Positions 1 to 8,508 of a stretch of 64,000 nt of DNA are shown piece after piece. The stretch is from Oscillospiraceae bacterium (lineage in GTDB: Bacteria; Bacillota; Clostridia; Oscillospirales; Ruminococcaceae). Location of the stretch: positions 1-64,000 of the forward strand of contig JAHDPQ010000040.1 in NCBI GenBank assembly GCA_018434245.1. Direction: 5' to 3'. Numbering within the stretch: the stretch's first letter is position 1; each line of letters begins with the position of its first letter. The translations under genes and the position numbers were made by a program. The notes under the pieces are model-generated. The model searched no databases, was not told the DNA's origin, and was given only the letters and a program-made list of their open reading frames with translations.

Positions 1-1
1 C

Positions 2-1849
2 CTGAAAAAAGATCAAAAGATTTTAATCGGTGTGGGTGAGGTGACCACCTATCTGGGGGATGCCATCGCCCTGATTGCCGCCGATAGCCGGGAAACTCTG
101 GCTCAGGCCAAAAAGCTGATTCAGGTGGAGTATGAGGAGCTGCCCGGGGTCTTTTCCATCGACGATGCCAAGGCGGAGGGTGCCCCTTGGGTTCATGAGG
201 ACGGAAACCTCCTCAGCCATGTCTACCTCAAGCGGGGAGATGCTGACGAAAAGATCAAAAACTCCACCCATGTGGTGACCGTACACTACTCCACACCTCC
301 CACCGAGCACGCCTTTTTGGAACCGGAAACCGCTGTGGCCATGCCCGAGGGGGACGGTGTTCTCATCTACTCGGGGGATCAGGGGATCTACCAGACTCTG
401 AAGGAATGCTCTGAGGCCACCGGTCTGCCCACCGAAAAGGTGCGGGTGGTGGCCAAGATGGTAGGGGGCGGCTTTGGCGGAAAAGAAGATATGAGCGTGC
501 AACATCATGCTGCCGTTCTAGCTTTGGCCGCCAAGAAGCCGGTGAAGTTTTCCATGAGCCGGGACGAGAGCATCCTCTGTCATCCCAAGCGCCACGCCAT
601 GGAGATAGAAATGACCACCGCCTGTGACGAAAATGGCTACCTCACCGCCATGAAGGCTGTTATCCACTCGGATACGGGAGCCTTTGCCTCTCTGGGGGGG
701 CCGGTGCTGCAGCGGGCCTGTACCCACGCTGCCGGACCCTACAACTATCAGGATATTGAAATTGATGGCAAGGCCTGGTATACCAACAATCCCCCGGCGG
801 GAGCCTTCCGGGGCTTTGGAGTGCCCCAGAGCTGCTTTGCCACCGAATGCAACCTCAACCTTCTGGCGGAAAAGGTGGGTCTCACCCCTTACGAGATCCG
901 CTATCGCAACGCCATTCGTCCGGGGCAGACCCTGCCCAACGGCCAGATTGCCGATGACAGCACCGCTCTGGTGGAGACTCTGGAGGCCGTCAAGCCCTAT
1001 CTGGACGCTCATCCCAAGGCGGGGATAGCCTGCGCCATGAAGAACAGCGGTCTGGGTGTGGGAGTCCCCGACATCGGGCGTTGCCGCCTGCTGGTGGAGG
1101 ACGATATGGTGCAGATTCACACCAGCGCCGCCTGCATCGGTCAGGGGATCGGTACCGTGGTGACCCAAATGGTCTGCGAGACCACCGGACTGCCTTTGGA
1201 GAAGGTTCGCTACTGCACCCCGGATACCAGCCTTGCCCCCGACTGCGGCAACACCACTGCCTCCCGCCAGACCGTCTTTGCGGGAGAAGCCACCCGCCGG
1301 GCCTGCCTTGCCCTGCTGGAAGCCAAAGGCGAAGGCCCGCTGGAAGCTCTTAACGGCCAGGACTTCTTTGGGGAATATGTGGGCGAGACCGACAAGCTAG
1401 GCAGCGACAAGGAGCATCCCATCAGCCACGTGGCCTACGGCTACGCCACCCATCTGGTGGATTTGGATGAGGACGGCATGATTTGCAAGGTCATTGCCGC
1501 CCACGACGTGGGCCGGGCCATCAACCCCACTGCGGTGGAAGGACAGATTCATGGCGGCGTGGTCATGAGCCTTGGCTACTCCCTCACCGAGGATTTCCCT
1601 CTGAATAAAGGAAAACCCATGGCAAAATTCGGCACTTTGGGCCTGATGAAATCCACCCAAATTCCAGACATTGAAGCGGTGATTGTGGAAAAGCCCTTGG
1701 ATGAATTGGCCTACGGAGCCAAGGGAATTGGGGAAATCTGCTCCATTCCCACGCCTCCGGCGGTGCAGCTGGCCTACTATAACCGGGACGGCAAGTTCCG
1801 CACCTCGCTGCCGCTGGAGGATACCCCCTACAGCCGCCGGAAAAAGTAA
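2..1849 (+). CDS. Xanthine dehydrogenase-family molybdopterin-binding subunit (5' truncated)
   Basis: The reading frame is open from base 2, so the gene starts upstream of the window; about 615 C-terminal residues are visible. It matches the molybdenum-binding large subunit of the xanthine oxidase family, which hydroxylates purines or other N-heterocycles with water as oxygen donor. Visible signatures are GGGFGGKED, the AFRGFG loop, a GQGIGT cofactor motif and GAKGIGE near the C-terminus, whose Glu is the likely catalytic base. The overlapping downstream gene is a MobA-like nucleotidyltransferase, the usual partner of selenium-dependent hydroxylases in clostridia. The exact substrate (xanthine, hypoxanthine, nicotinate, other) cannot be read from this part. 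Confidence 0.88.
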   Translation: MKKDQKILIGVGEVTTYLGDAIALIAADSRETLAQAKKLIQVEYEELPGVFSIDDAKAEGAPWVHEDGNLLSHVYLKRGDADEKIKNSTHVVTVHYSTPPTEHAFLEPETAVAMPEGDGVLIYSGDQGIYQTLKECSEATGLPTEKVRVVAKMVGGGFGGKEDMSVQHHAAVLALAAKKPVKFSMSRDESILCHPKRHAMEIEMTTACDENGYLTAMKAVIHSDTGAFASLGGPVLQRACTHAAGPYNYQDIEIDGKAWYTNNPPAGAFRGFGVPQSCFATECNLNLLAEKVGLTPYEIRYRNAIRPGQTLPNGQIADDSTALVETLEAVKPYLDAHPKAGIACAMKNSGLGVGVPDIGRCRLLVEDDMVQIHTSAACIGQGIGTVVTQMVCETTGLPLEKVRYCTPDTSLAPDCGNTTASRQTVFAGEATRRACLALLEAKGEGPLEALNGQDFFGEYVGETDKLGSDKEHPISHVAYGYATHLVDLDEDGMICKVIAAHDVGRAINPTAVEGQIHGGVVMSLGYSLTEDFPLNKGKPMAKFGTLGLMKSTQIPDIEAVIVEKPLDELAYGAKGIGEICSIPTPPAVQLAYYNRDGKFRTSLPLEDTPYSRRKK

Positions 1850-2427
1850 TGGCCGACCCGATTTCCATTGATGCGGTTTTGATGGCGGGAGGCAGCTCTC
1901 AGCGGTTTGGCGGCAACAAGCTGCTGGCCCACTGGCAGGGAAGGCCCCTAGTTTGCTCTCTGCTGGAACGCTTTCCCCACAAGGCCTTTGGGCGGACGGT
2001 GGTGGTCACCCGCCACCCGGAGGTGGCCGCTCTGGCCGGGGATCTCGGCTATGAGGTTCTGCTCCGCCCAGAGGAGTGTCAGGATATTTCCGGCACGATA
2101 CGGGCAGGACTTGCCGCCGTACAGGGCGGTAGCGGCTGCCTGTTTGCCGTCTGCGATCAGCCTTTGCTGTCACCCCCCAGTGTGCTGCGCCTGGCGGAGC
2201 ATTTCCAGTCACATCCCCATCGCATCGCCGCTTTAAGCTATGATGGAAGACGGGGGAATCCGGTGATTTTTCCGGCATCTCTTTACGGGGAGCTGTTGAC
2301 TCTCCCTCCGGGCGGATCGGGGGGGCGGGTGATCAAGACCCATCCCCAGCTGCTGGATTTGGTGGAGGCAGATTTCCCGGAAGAACTGCTGGATGTGGAC
2401 ACCCGGGAGGATTTGCAGAACCTCTAA
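1849..2427 (+). CDS. MobA/MocA-like molybdenum cofactor nucleotidyltransferase
   Basis: A 192-residue NTP transferase. The N-terminus carries the nucleotide-binding signature LMAGGSSQRFGGNK (residues about 9-22), typical of the MobA/MocA fold, which attaches CMP or GMP to molybdopterin before insertion into a molybdoenzyme. The ATG overlaps the upstream stop by one base (TAATG), so translation is coupled to the hydroxylase subunit. This argues for a dedicated maturation role, most likely MocA (cytidylyltransferase), because xanthine-oxidase-family enzymes use the cytosine dinucleotide form. CTP versus GTP specificity is inference. Confidence 0.82.
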   Translation: MADPISIDAVLMAGGSSQRFGGNKLLAHWQGRPLVCSLLERFPHKAFGRTVVVTRHPEVAALAGDLGYEVLLRPEECQDISGTIRAGLAAVQGGSGCLFAVCDQPLLSPPSVLRLAEHFQSHPHRIAALSYDGRRGNPVIFPASLYGELLTLPPGGSGGRVIKTHPQLLDLVEADFPEELLDVDTREDLQNL

Positions 2428-2578
2428 CCGAAAAGGGTATAGAACTGTAAGCAGGGTATCATGCGAAAGATGGAATTATTCAACACTCTGTGTGTCCGCC
2501 TCTTTTATATTGTCAGCTTTCATACAAAATAATCTCCTGGTTCCTACCATAGGTGGAAAAGTATTTTAATAGGAAAAG

Positions 2579-2635
2579 CCTCCCGATGTAAAATGGCAGT
2601 AGCTTGGTGACTGCATGGGTCAAAGCATCGGGAGG
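2579..2635. repeat. Inverted repeat, 10-bp arms, in intergenic DNA
   Basis: Arms CCTCCCGATG (2579-2588) and CATCGGGAGG (2626-2635) are perfectly complementary and separated by 37 bases. The right arm is followed by TTTTA. It lies 150 bp after the nucleotidyltransferase and could act as its terminator or be a fragment of a mobile element. The 2428-2853 interval has no convincing gene. Confidence 0.5.
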
Positions 2636-2689
2636 TTTTAACATTGGATAACATAGTAAGTGGGACAGAAACTCAGACTCTCAACAATG

Positions 2690-2757
2690 AGCAGCAACCT
2701 TCCTATGATTTTTTGGTGGCATAAAAACTCACCATTTTATCAAGAAAGGTTGCTGCT
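2690..2757. repeat. Inverted repeat, 12-bp arms, in intergenic DNA
   Basis: Arms AGCAGCAACCTT (2690-2701) and AAGGTTGCTGCT (2746-2757) are perfectly complementary with a 44-base loop. It sits between the convergent ends of the nucleotidyltransferase and the LacI regulator. There is no T-tract, so a simple intrinsic terminator is unlikely. A small RNA or a decayed miniature element is possible. Confidence 0.5.
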
Positions 2758-2853
2758 TTCCGTTTAAAAATCCAATGGTTTCTGATCGCCTTACACTGAT
2801 ATAGGATGGGTAAGGTAGAAATAGGTATATTATGCGGAGTGTATCAACTTCTC

Positions 2854-3900
2854 TTATAGATAATCGTGAAAATTACTTTTCATTATAATGCCCAAGGGAA
2901 CATAACGAACTTCCTCATCGACCGGCTGGCCGGAAAGATGTTCGTACAGCATCCAGACAGCATCCTTGCTCTGCAATTCCGGAGCTTGCCAGATGGTGGC
3001 ATCTACTGTGCCATTTTGAAGGTAAGGTTCCAGCTCATCAAAAACATCGCTACCTATGGCGACGATGGATTGCCCCAAATTCGTGCGGTCTAGCGCATAG
3101 CACATTGCCATTACATTGGAGGCGCTGTTGCAATAGATTCCTACAATATCCGGGTGCGACTGCAATTCCTGTACCAGGGTATCCTCCAACGAGAGATTGC
3201 CGCAGGCATTGCTCACATCCAAAATAGCAAGGCCGGGATGGTTTTCCATAATGTAATCCCGAAAGCCAAGGGCGTTGTCGCGTAAAAGTTTAAGCTTATG
3301 ATTCCCGCTCATCAGAAGCAAACGCCCGGTAGATGGCACCATTTTGGAGAGCAGTTCAGCAGCAAGACGTCCGGTTTGCTTGCCCGAAGCGCGTACACAG
3401 CCCACACGGCAAGATTCCACTGCGTCAGAATCTACGGTCACAACAGGTACATTCTTTTCCTGCAATTGTTCAAAATATGGGTTTAAGCTTGTGTCGTCCC
3501 AACAGTAAGTAATAACCCCGTGAATATCGTCCCGTGTGAGTATGCTCTCAAAAATAGGAATCTGATCGGCACTCACACGTCCGCAGGGCATCCGCTCCAG
3601 GGTCACATTATAATCAAGCATCAGCTTTTCAGCCACATCGATACCTTCCCAAATTTTGCGAAAAAACTGGTTGCACTCGTGAGGCAAAAGCGGCAAAACA
3701 ACAGCGATGTTCAGCATACCCCGCTTTAGACGGGAGGCTGTAGCGTTTACCGAATAATGAAGATCGTTGGTAATCTTTAAGATTTTCTGACGAGTTTTTT
3801 CACTTACACCCGGCTTACTGTAGATGGCCTTATGCACCGTCGGGACAGAGACACCCGCAATCGCGGCAATATCTTTGATGGTAGGCTTTGTATTTTCCAT
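2854..3900 (-). CDS. LacI-family transcriptional regulator
   Basis: A 348-residue LacI/GalR-type repressor. The N-terminus has the family's DNA-binding helix-turn-helix (TIKDIAAIAGVSVPTVHKA, from about residue 6), followed by a hinge and a periplasmic-binding-protein-like effector domain. I chose the second Met (3900) because a GGAGG lies five bases upstream of it; a Met nine residues earlier has no good site. It is divergent from the cupin-RpiB-TRAP operon, with three AAACGTTT operators in the shared region, so it very likely controls that operon and perhaps itself. The effector is unknown, probably a sugar or sugar derivative. Confidence 0.9.
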   Translation of the reverse strand: MENTKPTIKDIAAIAGVSVPTVHKAIYSKPGVSEKTRQKILKITNDLHYSVNATASRLKRGMLNIAVVLPLLPHECNQFFRKIWEGIDVAEKLMLDYNVTLERMPCGRVSADQIPIFESILTRDDIHGVITYCWDDTSLNPYFEQLQEKNVPVVTVDSDAVESCRVGCVRASGKQTGRLAAELLSKMVPSTGRLLLMSGNHKLKLLRDNALGFRDYIMENHPGLAILDVSNACGNLSLEDTLVQELQSHPDIVGIYCNSASNVMAMCYALDRTNLGQSIVAIGSDVFDELEPYLQNGTVDATIWQAPELQSKDAVWMLYEHLSGQPVDEEVRYVPLGIIMKSNFHDYL

Positions 3901-3956
3901 AATTCCTCCGGGAGCTTTTTCGTTCATACTGATGTTTTTACTTCTATATATTTAAC

Positions 3957-3985
3957 AGTATACAAAATAAGTAAAAAAAAAACAA
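3957..3985 (-). promoter_or_regulatory. Predicted sigma-A promoter of the LacI regulator
   Basis: On the minus strand, TTGTTT (3980-3985) and TATACT (3957-3962) are separated by 17 bases, directed toward the LacI gene. The first AAACGTTT site lies 11 bases upstream of the -35 element. Confidence 0.6.
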
Positions 3986-3996
3986 GCAAATAAGGA

Positions 3997-4004
3997 AAAC
4001 GTTT
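3997..4004. promoter_or_regulatory. LacI-type operator O1 (AAACGTTT)
   Basis: Palindrome with central CG, as in LacI-family operators, between the two divergent promoters. The same 8-mer recurs at 4133 and 4251 within 262 bp. Confidence 0.65.
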
Positions 4005-4088
4005 AAAATTTTATAAAATCAAAAAACTAATCTTATACAATAATGAAATGATAAAAATAGTAAAAATATAAAAACCCTATATATTATA

Positions 4089-4117
4089 TTGACTTTTTAA
4101 ATATTATGACGTATACT
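4089..4117 (+). promoter_or_regulatory. Predicted sigma-A promoter of the TRAP/isomerase operon
   Basis: TTGACT (4089-4094) and TATACT (4112-4117) have a 17-base spacer. The start point would fall near 4124, leaving an untranslated leader of about 168 nt. Operator O2 lies just downstream of the predicted start, placed for repression. Confidence 0.75.
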
Positions 4118-4132
4118 TCACCTAGAAATATT

Positions 4133-4140
4133 AAACGTTT
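4133..4140. promoter_or_regulatory. LacI-type operator O2 (AAACGTTT)
   Basis: Context ATTAAACGTTTTCC, 15 bases after the -10 element of the operon promoter. A repressor here would block promoter clearance. Confidence 0.7.
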
Positions 4141-4250
4141 TCCAAAGGGGCTTTGCAAGATTATGCTACTATTTTGTTAAAAATACGTCCAAAATTTAAA
4201 AATATATAAAAAACTGTATTAAAATGGTATCAAATAAACAAATATATATT

Positions 4251-4258
4251 AAACGTTT
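4251..4258. promoter_or_regulatory. LacI-type operator O3 (AAACGTTT)
   Basis: Context ATTAAACGTTTACC, in the leader about 35 bases before the first start codon. O2 and O3 share ATTAAACGTTT. Spacing O1-O2 is 136 and O2-O3 is 118 bases, compatible with looping by a LacI-type dimer or tetramer. Confidence 0.7.
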
Positions 4259-4291
4259 ACCTAATTCGATATAATTGGGAGGGTTTAAACA

Positions 4292-4624
4292 TTGAAATAT
4301 TTCTCAAAAGCAGATAAAAAGGCGCCAAAAGTTGTACCGGGTGCCACAAATTACCCGATTTTTTCCAATGATACAGCACCTTGTCCAGACTGTAACGCAA
4401 GCGTAAATGTCTATCACTGTGAAGAATATCCACCCCCGGGGATACATAGCGACAACGAGGGCTTTTATGTCATTCGAGGAAGCGGCATGGCTCAAGTTGG
4501 AGAAGAAGAAGCCGCCATCAGTGCAGGCAGTTTTTTTTATGCTCCCGCAGGGGTGCCCCATGCCATAAAAAAAGATATCGAGGCACCGGAACTGGAGGTT
4601 ATACTATTTCACTTTCCGGCGTAA
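4292..4624 (+). CDS. Small cupin-domain protein
   Basis: A 110-residue single-domain cupin. The start is TTG, preceded by GGGAGGG eight bases upstream. The HCEEYPPPGIHSDNEGFYVIRGSG segment is cupin motif 1 (metal-binding His and acidic residues) and the GSFFYAPAGVPHAIKK segment is motif 2 with its His. It is the first gene after the LacI-controlled promoter, ahead of an RpiB-like isomerase and TRAP genes. Family members are sugar isomerases, mutarotase-like proteins or sensors; no specific reaction can be assigned. Confidence 0.75.
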   Translation: MKYFSKADKKAPKVVPGATNYPIFSNDTAPCPDCNASVNVYHCEEYPPPGIHSDNEGFYVIRGSGMAQVGEEEAAISAGSFFYAPAGVPHAIKKDIEAPELEVILFHFPA

Positions 4625-4684
4625 ACAAATAAAAAATTTAAGCGATAGCAACATAGGCTCCGTTGCAGATAGGGAGGGAAAGCA

Positions 4685-5158
4685 ATGAAAGTTGCAATTG
4701 CATGCGAAGCATCATCGTTTTTGTTAAAAGAGGAGGTAAAAAAGCGGATAGAAGCCATGGGCCATGAGGTGCTTGATGTTGGCCAGCACAGGCAGGACGA
4801 AAACATACTCTATTTTGAGGCAGCACAAAAACTGGCCGAAGTTATTCAAAGCGGCCAATGTGAAAAAGGTATTGTCATTTGCGGTACGGGTGCGGGAGTG
4901 AGTATGATTGTAAACAAATACCGTGGCGTTTATTGCGTGACATGCGAAAGTGTATTTACGGCAGAAAAGATTTCCCATATCAATAATGCCAACGTATTAG
5001 CTATGGGGGCACGGGTTGTAAGCTGGGATATGGGAGGCGAAATGGCAGAAAAATTCCTTGCGGGAAAATGGTGCGAGGGCTTTACAGAGCAGCGCCGCCT
5101 GAATAATGAAAGAGGCTATGAGGTACTGCAGGAAATAGAAGCCAGGCATTTTAAATAG
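4685..5158 (+). CDS. RpiB/LacA/LacB-family sugar-phosphate isomerase
   Basis: A 157-residue protein of the RpiB/LacAB fold, which interconverts aldose and ketose phosphates in the cytoplasm. The phosphate loop ICGTGAGVSMIVNK with its Cys and the INNANVLAMGARV segment are clear. The N-terminal substrate motif is unusual: CEASSF replaces the SDHGGY seen in the canonical RpiB at 57672, so the Asp-His pair becomes Glu-Ala. This suggests a substrate other than ribose 5-phosphate. A GGGAGG-type ribosome site precedes the ATG. It sits between a cupin and TRAP transporter genes, with an Rpe-like epimerase further down. Confidence 0.85.
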   Translation: MKVAIACEASSFLLKEEVKKRIEAMGHEVLDVGQHRQDENILYFEAAQKLAEVIQSGQCEKGIVICGTGAGVSMIVNKYRGVYCVTCESVFTAEKISHINNANVLAMGARVVSWDMGGEMAEKFLAGKWCEGFTEQRRLNNERGYEVLQEIEARHFK

Positions 5159-5182
5159 CTTAGTTTGGGGAGGGAAGATGAT

Positions 5183-5704
5183 ATGAAGAAATTTTTGGAA
5201 GGCGTAAACAAAGCATTGGATGTCATTTTTAATGTTTTGCGTACATATTCCAAAATCGTTTTACTGGCAGTGGTTCTGATAGTGAGTGCACAGGTGATTT
5301 CCCGAAAATTTTTGCGGCACAGCATCATCTGGTCGGAGGAAGTGGCGCTGCTTCTCATGGTTTGGATGGCGTTTATTTCAATGGCCATCGGTGTTGCAAA
5401 AAACATCCACATACGCATCGAAATGTTCTACGATCGGTTTCCAAAGCCGATGCAGACGGTTGCAACATGGGTGGGACATCTTGTAACGCTTTTTGTGGGC
5501 TTCATTCTGTTGGTGAATGGGTACCGCCTTGTCATGGCTACACTCACCTCTACACTGCCAACCACAAAATGGCCCAGCTTTGTTTTGTACTTAATGATTC
5601 CAGTGGGTGGTTTTTATATTGTTTATTGTACCGTCCTTCATATGTTCTTTCCCGGAGCAGCAAAGCTATTTGAAGATCCCGAGGAAGAGGAGGAAACAGC
5701 ATGA
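5183..5704 (+). CDS. dctQ: TRAP transporter small permease (DctQ type)
   Basis: A 173-residue membrane protein with four predicted hydrophobic segments, the size and pattern of DctQ, the small membrane subunit of tripartite periplasmic transporters. These import carboxylates or other anions using an ion gradient. The ATG at 5183 follows GGGAGGGAAGATGAT; an upstream in-frame TTG would place the ribosome site inside the gene. The C-terminus ends in an acidic tail and overlaps the large permease by four bases (ATGA), so the two are translated together. Confidence 0.9.
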   Translation: MKKFLEGVNKALDVIFNVLRTYSKIVLLAVVLIVSAQVISRKFLRHSIIWSEEVALLLMVWMAFISMAIGVAKNIHIRIEMFYDRFPKPMQTVATWVGHLVTLFVGFILLVNGYRLVMATLTSTLPTTKWPSFVLYLMIPVGGFYIVYCTVLHMFFPGAAKLFEDPEEEEETA

Positions 5705-6996
5705 CAACAGTTGGTATTGCCATTTGGCTGCTGGTAGGCGGATTTGTTGCCCTCATTATAATTAAGGTTCCCATTCCCATCGCTTTAATGGCGTCTACTG
5801 CAGTCACCATGATTTATCTGGGGCTTCCTCTAATGACCATGGTACAGCAGATGGCCAAGTCCATCAACAGCTTTTCTTTAATGGCTGTGCCATTTTTTAT
5901 TCTTGCGGGAGAGATTATGGGCGTAGGCGGCATTTCGGATAAAATGGTTGACTTTGCCAACGCCATTGTGGGACGTTTCCGAGGAGGACTAGCCTGCGTA
6001 AACTGCCTGGATTCGATGTTTTTTGGCGGAATTTCCGGCTCTGCTGTGGCAGACGTATCCTCCCTGGGTTCCATCGTCATCCCTATGATGGAGAAATCCG
6101 GCTATGACCGCGATTTTTCCATTGCTCTTACGGTGACAACCTCCTGCCAGGGCGTTTTGATTCCCCCATCCCATAACATGATCTTTTTTGCTCTGGCGGC
6201 AGGCGGAGTATCGGTGGGTAAACTATTTTTAGGCGGTGCAATTCCAGGGATTATGCTTGGGTTATTGCTGATGGCTTACAGCCTGTTTGTTTCGGTCAAG
6301 CGCAACTATCCCAAGGGAGAAGCAATGGGATTGAGGCAGATCCTGCGCATCACCAAGGACGCGCTGATAGCCCTCTTTACAGCGGTTATCATCATGGGCG
6401 GTGTTACACTGGGATGGTTTACTGCAACTGAGTCGGCAGCCATTGCATGCCTTTATGCATTTTTTGTTTCTATGTTTGTTTACAAAAAGCTTAAGTGGCG
6501 GGATATGCCCCGCATTTTGGGCAACGTGGTGTATACCTTATGCCTTTCCTACAGCCTAATTGCAGCGGCAGGTGCGTTTGGTTATGTGCTGGCATTCCTC
6601 AAGGTGCCTGCACTGCTTACCAATACATTGCTGTCCGTCACAGACAATCGGGTTGTGCTGCTTCTGCTGATCAACCTAATGCTTTTGTTGCTGGGTTGTA
6701 TTATGGATATGGCTCCTATCATCTTTATTGTTACGCCGATTCTTCTACCGGTGGTAACCACTCTGGGGATGGATCCCGTTCACTTTGGCGTGATGATGAT
6801 CTTTAACCTTGCCATTGGCCTGTGTACCCCGCCAGTAGGTTCAGCACTGTTTGTAGGCTGCGCGGTGGGTAAAAGCACCATTGAGCGCGTCACTAAAGAA
6901 ATGCTGCCCATGTATAGTGTGATGATTGTATGCCTGATGCTGGTTACCTTTATACCCGCACTTTCTACCTGGCTGCCCAATCTTGTGATGGGTTAA
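5701..6996 (+). CDS. dctM: TRAP transporter large permease (DctM type)
   Basis: A 431-residue, strongly hydrophobic protein with about a dozen predicted membrane segments, matching DctM, the ion-coupled transport subunit. Family landmarks include the early FFILAGEIMGVGGISDKM stretch and the central FGGISGSAVADVSSLGSI stretch. It overlaps dctQ by four bases. The matching binding protein, dctP, lies last in the operon after two sugar-metabolism genes, so transport and metabolism are co-transcribed. Confidence 0.95.
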   Translation: MTTVGIAIWLLVGGFVALIIIKVPIPIALMASTAVTMIYLGLPLMTMVQQMAKSINSFSLMAVPFFILAGEIMGVGGISDKMVDFANAIVGRFRGGLACVNCLDSMFFGGISGSAVADVSSLGSIVIPMMEKSGYDRDFSIALTVTTSCQGVLIPPSHNMIFFALAAGGVSVGKLFLGGAIPGIMLGLLLMAYSLFVSVKRNYPKGEAMGLRQILRITKDALIALFTAVIIMGGVTLGWFTATESAAIACLYAFFVSMFVYKKLKWRDMPRILGNVVYTLCLSYSLIAAAGAFGYVLAFLKVPALLTNTLLSVTDNRVVLLLLINLMLLLLGCIMDMAPIIFIVTPILLPVVTTLGMDPVHFGVMMIFNLAIGLCTPPVGSALFVGCAVGKSTIERVTKEMLPMYSVMIVCLMLVTFIPALSTWLPNLVMG

Positions 6997-7026
6997 GCAT
7001 TTCAATCTAAAAAGGAGTTCTTTTGA

Positions 7027-7776
7027 ATGAAATTCCATTTTATGCCGGAGGAGACGCTGCGGTGTCTTGGGCCGGCGGACATGGGCCTGGTTTACGGCTC
7101 GGCACAGCGGATCGAAATATCCGGGCCGGTGTGCCTGGAAAGTGGAGAGGAGGAATTGTGCCTTGTATGCATGGAGGGGGAAGCCCTCTTTGCCTGCGAG
7201 GGACAGACCGGCAGCGCCGTACTGTGCGATATGCTCTATGTTCCCATCCAAAGCACCATTGAACTGGATGGAACAAACGCTGTATTCATGCGGTTCGGTG
7301 CACCTTGTACAAAGAAGTATGCCTTTGGGCATATCCCCTTTGCCGAGGTAAATGCCGACAGTCGCCACAAGGTGTACGGGCAGACAGAACATGGTACCCG
7401 GCGGGATGTATGGAACTTTATTGATGAAGCATTCCCCTCCGGCCGCTTCCTGACCGGTATCTGCTTTGGCCGTGACGGCGGCTGGACCGCATGGCCGCCC
7501 CATGAACATGGAGCCAAACGGGAGGAAATCTACGTCTACTTCAATATGGGGCAGGGCTTTGGGGTGCAGTGTGTATACGATGCACTGGACGAAACGGCTA
7601 AGGCCTTTGTGGTACAGGACGGACATCTGGTAACAATCCCCCATGGGTATCATCCCAATTGCGGCAGCCCCCACGGTGGGCTCCGGTATGTATACTGCAT
7701 GATTTCTACCCAAGAGGGAAACCGGAATTTTATGGATCTAAAAATTCAGGAAATCTATGGTGACAAATTAGAATGA
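7027..7776 (+). CDS. IolB/KduI-family isomerase (5-deoxy-glucuronate isomerase-like)
   Basis: A 249-residue double-cupin protein. The C-terminal half closely follows the IolB pattern: a WPPHEHG metal motif, then EEIYVYF, a GQGFGVQCVYD stretch and IPHGYHPN. IolB converts 5-deoxy-glucuronate to 2-deoxy-5-keto-gluconate in inositol catabolism; KduI isomerises 5-keto-4-deoxyuronate. No other inositol or pectin gene is present nearby, so the real substrate is probably a different sugar acid or ketose brought in by the TRAP system. AAGGAG lies before the ATG. Confidence 0.82.
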   Translation: MKFHFMPEETLRCLGPADMGLVYGSAQRIEISGPVCLESGEEELCLVCMEGEALFACEGQTGSAVLCDMLYVPIQSTIELDGTNAVFMRFGAPCTKKYAFGHIPFAEVNADSRHKVYGQTEHGTRRDVWNFIDEAFPSGRFLTGICFGRDGGWTAWPPHEHGAKREEIYVYFNMGQGFGVQCVYDALDETAKAFVVQDGHLVTIPHGYHPNCGSPHGGLRYVYCMISTQEGNRNFMDLKIQEIYGDKLE

Positions 7777-7788
7777 GGAGGCGATGAG

Positions 7789-8448
7789 ATGATTAACACC
7801 GCGTCCATCATTAACGTTAGCTTTCTTCGCATGAAAGAAGAGCTGGATGAATTGGTTGCAGGTGGCACAACTTTTTTTCACATCGATCTGATGGATGGCC
7901 ATTATGTGCCAAACCTATGCCTGCCTATTAAGCTGCTGGCCGAACTGAAAGAAGCTTATCCCCAGGTCACAATGGACGTACATATGATGGTATCCAATCC
8001 AAATGACTATATCGCCCGCCTCAAAGAGGCAGGGGCGGATTATGTCTCCTTCCACACTGACAGCACGCCTTTTGTACGCCGTGTCATCAACAACATTCGG
8101 GCGGCAGGAATGAAGCCCGGCATCATCATCAATCCTTCCCAGCGCATCGACCACATTACACCGTTTATCCAGTATGTGGATATGGTTACGCTGATGTCGG
8201 TGGAGCCCGGATTTGCAGGGCAACCCTTTTTGGAAGGCAGCATGGAACGCCTGCGGGAAATTGCTCACCTTCGCCAACAGTATGGGTGCAGCTTCATTCT
8301 TTCGGTGGATGGCGGCATTGATTATGAAAAAGGGCACGTCTGTAAGGAAATCGGCGTGGATGCGATTGTGGGAACAGTTCACAATATCTTTAAGCAGCCC
8401 GAGGGACTCCGGGAAGCTTGCCTGCGGTTTACCCGGGAGCTTGGATAA
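7789..8448 (+). CDS. Ribulose-phosphate 3-epimerase-family protein
   Basis: A 219-residue TIM-barrel enzyme of the Rpe/AlsE family, which epimerises ketose phosphates at C3. Metal and catalytic landmarks are visible: HIDLMDGHYVPN (His, Asp), DVHMMV (His) and SVDGGI (Asp). MSVEPGFAGQPF is the phosphate-side loop. It is more divergent than housekeeping Rpe. Together with the RpiB-like enzyme it could form an aldose-P to ketose-P to epimer relay of the allose type, but no kinase is encoded in this operon. AGGAGGCG precedes the ATG. Confidence 0.87.
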   Translation: MINTASIINVSFLRMKEELDELVAGGTTFFHIDLMDGHYVPNLCLPIKLLAELKEAYPQVTMDVHMMVSNPNDYIARLKEAGADYVSFHTDSTPFVRRVINNIRAAGMKPGIIINPSQRIDHITPFIQYVDMVTLMSVEPGFAGQPFLEGSMERLREIAHLRQQYGCSFILSVDGGIDYEKGHVCKEIGVDAIVGTVHNIFKQPEGLREACLRFTRELG

Positions 8449-8462
8449 AGGTTGGGTTGTTC

Positions 8463-8479
8463 GGTGGAAACTTTCCACC
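8463..8479. promoter_or_regulatory. 17-bp palindrome upstream of dctP
   Basis: GGTGGAAA (8463-8470) and TTTCCACC (8472-8479) form a perfect inverted repeat around one base, between the epimerase gene and dctP. It may be an operator or an mRNA hairpin that raises binding-protein yield relative to the upstream genes. Confidence 0.5.
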
Positions 8480-8508
8480 CAAACATAAACTTATTTAGGA
8501 GGTACAAA

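Noticed and set aside
3990..4262. AAACGTTT sites as CcpA catabolite-repression elements
   Set aside because: They match the core CG but lack the outer TG and CA of the cre consensus, and a dedicated LacI-family gene is adjacent. CcpA binding cannot be ruled out.
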